DNA from: Manihot esculenta
Taxonomy: Eukaryota; Streptophyta; Magnoliopsida; Malpighiales; Euphorbiaceae
Length of the DNA: 64,000 bases
Assembly (NCBI RefSeq): GCF_001659605.2
Contig: NC_035177.2
Span: forward strand, 33,620,136 to 33,684,135
Direction: 5' to 3'
How positions within the stretch are numbered: position 1 is the stretch's first letter; every line of letters starts with the position of its first letter. Position numbers and translations under genes: made by a program. The notes beneath the pieces are model-generated. The model saw nothing but the letters and a program-made list of their open reading frames with translations, did not search any database and was not told the DNA's origin. Positions 58,032-64,000 of the stretch are shown here, piece after piece.

Positions 58032-58327
58032 TCTGGCTTCTCTGAAGAACAACACACGAGCATACAATCAAACATTAGCATCATATGGTTCATATGAAAA
58101 CACATGAACCTACATACATGTCATACATACATACATAGCATATCATACATAACATTAATGCACATGCATAAAATCATGGCATTACACATCATCATCAAGA
58201 CAGGACTCAACATCCTATCCTAGTGGACATGCTCTTACTCTGAATCTTTCTTATTGTGCTTGCCCTTCTATGACCTCTAAGCCAACCTCTTTCCGATATG
58301 CAACACACCGTACTCTTGAGGCCCAAA

Positions 58328-58339
58328 GCTCTGATACCA
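58328..58339 (-). promoter_or_regulatory. Primer-binding site, array 2 second copy
   Basis: Minus-strand TGGTATCAGAGC, three bases inside the LTR terminus at 58343. Confidence 0.88.
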
Positions 58340-58342
58340 TTC

Positions 58343-60763
58343 TGTAACAGCCCGGAAACCGATACCCCTCTGTAACGGCCCGAACCGCCACCGGCGCTAG
58401 GATCCAGATCGGCTTAAGGCCGCCGGGACCCGTAGCAAGCCAACATACATACTATTACCTGGTAAAATCCCATGCATGAACAAAACTTTAACATAAAACC
58501 TGTAAAACTGAACATACACCCAGCTTGATTCGTAAGTTACAACATAACTGTGAACATAAACTTTCCCATGCTAGAGTCCTCATCAAATGCTCTAGCTGGG
58601 TCAACATTACATACAACAAGCCTGGTTCTCAACTCAACATAAAAAAAACATTACATAACCATGCATCAACAGGGATTAACCAGTCTATAGGGCCAAGCAC
58701 ACTCTAATCCATAAACATAAACTCTACTATCAGTTACATACATTATCTCAATTTACATTACATCAACTTATATTACATGTCCACTTCTAAAAACTACTAA
58801 ACTGAAGCATAAGCATAAACTATTACAATCATAACTTAACTTAGCCTTGACTTTACCCTGCTGCCTCTGAACTCTGACTCAACCTGCAATACTGGGGTTA
58901 GGGGAAAGGGGTGAGCTAAAAAGCCCAGTGAGTAGAAACAGAGAAAACAGTTCATTAATTATGATTTCATTTTACTAAAAACATTTGCGTTAATTCCTCC
59001 ATTTTTAGGTATATTATTATTCACTTAACTTCTTCTTTCTTTTTATTATTCATGCTTTCATGAAATGCGTCATAACACAGAGAAATCACATAATCTTGTC
59101 CGTCTCGGGGCTTATGCAAGATTTATTCCCCACGGACCCTGGTTTCTGAGAGTCTGTCTTTTCGCATGCATCTTTTCTCTCAGAGGATGGACATGACATC
59201 AGAAATCTCTCTGTCGGTGCCCGGCTCCCCCATAGGAGCTCACAAAGGCCTGTAACATACATGACATGGTGTCTGGTCCACAGAGAGCTCACATGGACTT
59301 TCCTACATGTACTTGTCCGGCTCTCAAAGGACTAAGACAAGACTCGTGACAGATATGGGCTATTGAAGTCGCCTCGGCCCACCCTTCCTCCATCAACACC
59401 AAATAATGCAATGCGTCATATTCGTGAAACTAGTGCAATCAACCTACTACATATAATCATGATGCATGAGCATGCTTTAGGCATTAAATTTTGTGCATAA
59501 AAGATTAAGTTTAGTTCTACTCACCTCCTGGCAGACGCTGACTGACTCTGCAACTGCTAGCACTACTGGCCTCCTCGATCCCTCGGGTCCGATCCTACAC
59601 AGGTGGACTCGAATGAGGTGCCAAACACATTCTAACAACTCATAAACAACTCCCCAAAACCCCTCTAAACATCAATAAAACATGCATGGAAAACACCCAA
59701 GAAACGGCTGGACAGGGCACTTTCGGCGGCACCTTCGGCGGCCGAAAGTCCCTTCCAGAGACGAAACTCGGGTAGGTTCGGCGGCAGGTTCGGCGGCCGA
59801 AACTCCAGGACAGAAACGAAAGTCCCTCCTTCGGGGGCACATTCGGCAGCCTAAAGACTGCCTCCCATGCAGGTTCGGCGGCCGAACCTGGTCCCCTCTG
59901 GACGACAGGTCCGATTCTGCCAAGCCAAAAACCAAACTCAAATATACCCAAATCCTCACATACTCTCTCCCAATCATGCATACTCACTCCCACAAGCATA
60001 AAGGAGCATAAACTAACATAAACTCCTCAACACAAACATCACATAACATACATTTGGGTATAAAACCCACATAAACCTAAACATGCCATTCTACCCATTC
60101 AAAACTCCAATAAACTTACTTAAAACTCATTAAAACATAAAAGGAAGCATAGATCTACACTTACCTCTTGAAGATCGAGGGTTGCGTGATCTCTAACTCG
60201 GAGGTATGGAGAATCCAAGCTCCAAAAGCTCCAAGCTCCCAAAACTCCTTTTAAGCTTTAAATCTTCAAACACAAGGGTAGAAATCATGAAAAACTTGAG
60301 AGATGGGTAGAGAAAACACGAAAACGACCAAAGGAAGGCATAAACTCACCTGAGCTCGAGAATGGGGAGAAAACTCACCCATTTCCGATCTGAGGGCCCT
60401 TTATAGGTGGCCTGGTCAAAGACCTTCGGCAGCCTAACGTGCCCCCTAAACTCATGCATGTTCGGCGGCCGAACTTGACTTTCGGCGGCCGAACCTTGGC
60501 TCGTTCAAACAAGACTTTCGGAGGCCAAAGGCGCTCCCGAAGCCTTTCCATGTTCGGCGGCCGAACTTCACTTTCGGCGGCCGAACCTGGCAAACGCCTC
60601 CTTGGTCTTTTCTTTTCAAAACTCAATTCTCTTTCCTTTTAAAACCATGAAATCATGTGAAAACATTTTAGAAAACACATTTTACCCCTTCTAGAGAGAT
60701 CCAACACCCTAGATTCCGCCGGAAGGCAGGAATCCCGATGCCAGATTCTAGCCGGGTATTACA
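58343..60763 (-). repeat. 5' LTR of array 2 (2421 bp)
   Basis: Differs from the middle LTR by two substitutions (A near 59045, T near 59207) and a 19-bp deletion near 59884 between two palindrome copies, removing one of them. This shows how the palindrome clusters change in number. Ends CTAGCCGGGTATTACA before the TCACC duplication. TATA box (minus) at 60398-60405. Confidence 0.92.
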
Positions 60764-61026
60764 TCACCTATGTTGAGCAGCCAGTGCGGATTCTAGACAC
60801 CCAGATCAGAAAGTTGAGAAACAAGGAGATCCCGATGGTGAAAGTCCTTTGGAATCACCACAACGTCGAGGAGTGTACCTGGGAGACACGGGAGTCCATG
60901 CTCCAGCAATATCCTCATCTCTTCTATGGTGAGTTTTATGTGCTTTGTATGTGTATGATAGGTTGTATGCTATGCCTGAGTTGTTTGGTGAACATTCGGG
61001 GACGAATGTTCTTAAGGGGGGGAGAA
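60764..61026 (+). pseudogene. Element D chromodomain end, hairpin and polypurine tract
   Basis: Resumes after the TCACC duplication with [23 protein letters not shown] and the chromodomain to QYPHLF. The normal TAA after the final Phe is TAT here, so the frame reads on into the LTR (to 61107). The hairpin GAACATTCG / CGAATGTTC (60990-61011, loop GGGA) and the AAGGGGGGGAGAA tract end at 61026. Confidence 0.85.
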
Positions 61027-62558
61027 TGTAATACCCGGTTAGACTCCGGTATCAGAATTCCTACCGTCCGGTGGAATCTCGGATGTCGGAAATCTCTAGA
61101 AGGGTAAAATCATATTTTTATAAAATGTTTTAATGTATTTTATGATTTTAAGTAAGGATGAAATTAAGTTTTGAATGAAAAAGACTAAGGAGGCATTTCC
61201 AGGTTCGGCCGCCGAACCTCAAGTTCGGCCGCCGAACATTGGATAGTTTAGGGGGGCAAGTTAGGCTTCTGAAAGTGGTTCAGGTTCGGCCGCCGAACTT
61301 GCATGAGTTTTGGAGGCACTTTAGGCTGCCGAAGGTGGTCTGGCCAACCCCTATTTAAGGGCTCCATGGCCGAAATAGGAGAGTTTTCTCTCCCTTTTCG
61401 GCCAACGGTGAGTCCATGCTCTCCCACGGTCGGTTTTGTTGATTTCCCTCAAATCTTTCAAGTTTTAACGAGTTCTAACTTGGTTTTGAAGAGATTTGAA
61501 GCTTAGAGCAAGTTTTGGAGCTTGGAGATTCAAAGAGCTAGATCTCTCCCATCTCCGAGTTGGATCGTCTTCCCTCTCGTTCTCCAAGAGGTAAGAGTAG
61601 ATCCTTAGCTCACTTTATATTTTTAACAAGTTTTATAAAGGTTTATGGGGTAGAAATGCATGTTTAGGTTTATGTTGAGTTTTTGAGCAATGTGTGTTGT
61701 ATTTGTATGTTTGATGTGTTGTAGTTGGGGTTTAAGATAGTTTGAAGCCCCTAGGAGCTTATGTATGTGTGTATGCATGTTGTGAAAGTGTTGGTTTTGA
61801 GTAGAATGGTTTGGGAGGCAAATGTGCATGATTTGAGGCTGAGTTCTGCCTTTGGAAGAACTCAGGTTCGGCAGCCGAAAAGACTTTCGGCTTCCGAACC
61901 TGCCTGTGGAGGCAAGCCTTTGGCTGCCGAACCCTGCCCCCGAAAGTGGACTTTCGGCTCTGGAAGGGAGTTTCGGCCGCCGAAGGTGCCGCCAAACATG
62001 CATGAGTTTCGTCTCTGGAAGGAACCTTCGGCCGCCGAAGGTACCTGACTTTCGGCTCTGGAGGGACTTTCGGTCGCCGAACCTACCGCCGAAAGTGCCC
62101 TATTCAGCCTTCCTTTGCATATTTTCTACGATTGTTTGAAGGTGTTTTAGGGGGTTTTTGAGGAGTATTTTAGAGTCATGTTTATGTATGTTTGGTCCCT
62201 CATTTGAGTCCACCTGTGTAGGTTCGGACCCGAGGAACCGAGGAGATAGCTGCTTCAGAGTCTTGTCTGAGCTAGCCTGAGGTGAGTAGAATGACTCTTT
62301 ATGTTTCAAAGTAAATAACGAAAGTTTTAGCATGAATCACGCATCATGATTGCCATGAGATATATTAGGTTGTTTGCATTAGAATTCATGAATATGTTGC
62401 ATTGCATATTATGTTGTTGATGTGGATGAACATTGAATGACCATTAGTCCTCGTATGATATGGTATGATGATGATGATATGGTATGGAAGTCTAGGAAGA
62501 CCCATTCTACGTCCCTGGCACTATTGGATATGTAGAGGACTATTGGTGACAAGTTCAT
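61027..62558 (+). repeat. 3' LTR of element D, cut by insertion F
   Basis: Starts TGTAATACCCGGTTAG. It has upstream palindromes (about 61204-61300), a TATA-like TATTTAAG near 61351 and a leader cluster (about 61866-62095). It stops at 62558 within the GTGACAAGTTCA region. About 1.5 of an expected 2.2 kb is visible; the remainder should follow element F outside the window. The likely TSD of F is TTCAT (62554-62558). Confidence 0.85.
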
Positions 62559-64000
62559 TGTAACACCCGGCTAGACTCCGGTATCGGAATTCCTACCGTC
62601 CGGTGGAATTTCGGATGTCGGGAACTTCTAGAAGGGTAAAGACATGTTTTATAAAATGTTTTCATGAATTTTAATGTTTTAAAGTATGAAACTAAATGAG
62701 TTTTTACATGAAAAGTCTTTGGAGGAAAACCCAGGTTCGGCCGCCGAAGGTCAAGTTCGGCCGCCGAACATGCTTGCGTTTTGGAGGCACGTTAGGCCCC
62801 CGAAAGCATGAGTGAGGGAAGTTCAGGTTCGGCCGCCGAAACCCAAGTTCGGCCGCCGAACATGGCATGCATGCGGAGGCACTTTCGGCCCCCGAACGTG
62901 GCCTGGCCAGCCACCTATAAAAGGGTCCCTTAGGTCCGCACGGGCGAGCTTTTTCTCCCCCGTTGTCGGCCAAGGTGAGTCTTCGCCACCCCTCCCTCGA
63001 TCTTGAGTGTTTTCCTTAGATCTTCCATGATTTTCACGGGTTTTAACTTCTGTTTTGAAGATCTGTGAGTAAAGAGCAAGTTTTGGGTACTTGGAGGTTC
63101 AAAGAGCTCAATCTCTCCATCTCCAAGCTAGGATCGCCTTTCCTCTCGTTTCTTCAAGAGGTAAGCTCGGATCCACCCTTGTTATGTGTTTTAAACAAGC
63201 ATTAAGTTGTTTTATGGGTAGAGATGCATGTTTAGGCTTGTTAATGAGTTTATGGGTTTTGATGCTTTGATGAACAATGTATGATGTTTTTGTGTGTTTG
63301 AAGTGTTGTAGTTGGGGTATTTGATGTTTTGAGGCCCCTAGGAACTTGTATGCATGTTTTAACTGAGGTATATGTATGAATGGTGAATTGGGAGGCAAAA
63401 ATGCTTAAGGGAGCCAAGTTTCTGCCCTTTGGCAGAAACCAGGTTCGGCAGCCGAAGGGAGTTTCGGCCGCCGAACATGGCTTGAGAGGCAGCTTTAGGC
63501 TGCCGAAGCTTGCCCCCGAAAGTTGGAGTTTCGGCTCTGTCCGAGACTTTCGGCCGCCGAAGGTGCCGCCGAACATGCATGAGTTTCGTCTCTGTCTGGG
63601 AGTTTCGGCCGCCGAAGGTGCCGCCGAACCTGCCTGACTTTCGTCTCTGGAGGGACTTTCGGCCGCCGAACCTGCCGCCGAAAGTGCCCTGTCCAGCCAT
63701 TTCATGCATGATTTTCTATGAGCTTTTCATGATGTTATAGGGGGTTTTTGGGGAATATATTAGAGCCTTGTTTAAGTATGCTTGGTCCCTCATTTGAGTC
63801 CGCCTGTGTAGGTTCGGACCCGAGGAACCGAGGACCCCAGCAGTGATAGCTGCTTCAGAGTATTGTCAGAGCTAGCCAGAGGTGAGTGGAATAAACCTTA
63901 AGTTTTAAATAAATGAAATATGAATTTTGAGCATGATCCATGCATCATGAATGCCATGAGATATAATAGGTTGCTTGCATTAGTATTCACGAATATGTTG
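62559..64000 (+). repeat. Element F: first 1442 bp of a Tekay LTR
   Basis: Begins TGTAACACCCGGCTAG and resembles the array 1 LTRs. It has upstream palindromes (about 62737-62865), TATAAAAG at 62916, donor-like GTGAGT and GTAAGC sites, and a leader cluster (about 63444-63680). It ends at the window edge, so it may be a 5' LTR of a plus-strand element or a solo LTR. Confidence 0.85.

Larger units (their letters stand above)
49058..60763 (-). mobile_element. Tandem array 2: three LTRs and two gag-only internal regions
   Basis: LTRs at 49058-51496, 53700-56139 and 58343-60763; internal regions at 51497-53699 and 56140-58342, each 2203 bp and identical as far as I could see. One TCACC duplication (49053-49057 and 60764-60768) flanks the whole 11.7 kb. 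Each unit is a deleted Tekay derivative with PBS and PPT but no RNase H or integrase, so it must have moved with proteins from relatives. The duplication of a whole unit happened after, or at, insertion. An assembly artefact is possible. Confidence 0.9.

Noticed and set aside
7970..62558. Elements A and D as two halves of one original element
   Set aside because: Their LTRs belong to different subfamilies, and the sequence between RT (38324) and integrase (48046) is occupied by truncated pieces with no matching TSD.

Overview
This window is plant nuclear DNA made entirely of nested transposable elements; I found no host gene, rRNA or tRNA gene. The main residents are Ty3/gypsy LTR retrotransposons of the chromovirus Tekay/Del type (gag with two zinc knuckles, aspartic protease, reverse transcriptase, RNase H, HHCC/DDE integrase and a C-terminal chromodomain). 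Their primer-binding site, TGGTATCAGAGC, is complementary to initiator tRNA-Met. The minor residents are Athila-like Ty3/gypsy elements, one non-autonomous hAT-like DNA transposon and one palindromic SINE-like insertion. This points to pericentromeric or other gene-poor heterochromatin of a eudicot. The LTR families look Euphorbiaceae-like (cassava or rubber tree) to me, but that is a recollection and not shown by the sequence.

Layout, with nesting read from target-site duplications (TSDs). 1-4389: 3' part of Athila-1 (+), inserted in the pol of Athila-2 (4390-4744), which is also cut by a minus-strand Tekay LTR (4745-5126). 5127-10102 and 38162-38324: Tekay element A (+), whose 5' LTR is rearranged into a large inverted repeat. 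10103-38161: Tekay element B (-), inserted in A's pol (TSD CCAGA), with LTRs about 99.8% identical. B has two insertions of its own: a 919-bp palindromic SINE-like unit in gag (17137-18055, TSD TTCCC) and a 17.6-kb tandem array in its 5' LTR (19003-36605, TSD GCCAG). That array is built as LTR, gag-pol, LTR, gag-pol, LTR. 38325-48045: two LTR fragments joined head to head, then degenerate Tekay element C (-), which carries a hAT-like element (40976-42016, TSD GTTTCTGA) and a solo Athila LTR (43718-45302, TSD GTAGC). 48046-49057 and 60764-62558: Tekay element D (+), cut by a second tandem array (49058-60763, -, TSD TCACC) of a gag-only, non-autonomous Tekay derivative, again with three LTRs and two internal regions. 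62559-64000: start of another Tekay LTR (F, +), cut by the window end.

Working parts: the first gag-pol of the 17.6-kb array (21565-26556, 1663 aa) is fully open and has every catalytic residue checked. B's gag-pol is open apart from the 919-bp insertion. The second gag-pol of the array differs from the first only by two single-base homopolymer losses. A, C, D and both Athila elements are broken. The gag-only elements keep LTRs, PBS and PPT and would depend on proteins from the intact relatives.

Most unusual: (i) two separate three-LTR tandem arrays in one window; (ii) a near-perfect 300-bp palindrome of tRNA-derived units with retrotransposon-like TG...CA ends; (iii) a GC-rich module (palindrome TTCGGCNGCCGAA plus TTTCGTCTCTG) shared by Athila and Tekay LTRs; (iv) conserved splice-like signals that would remove the primer-binding site from gag mRNA. 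All comparisons were made by eye; identities and counts are approximate unless exact positions are given.
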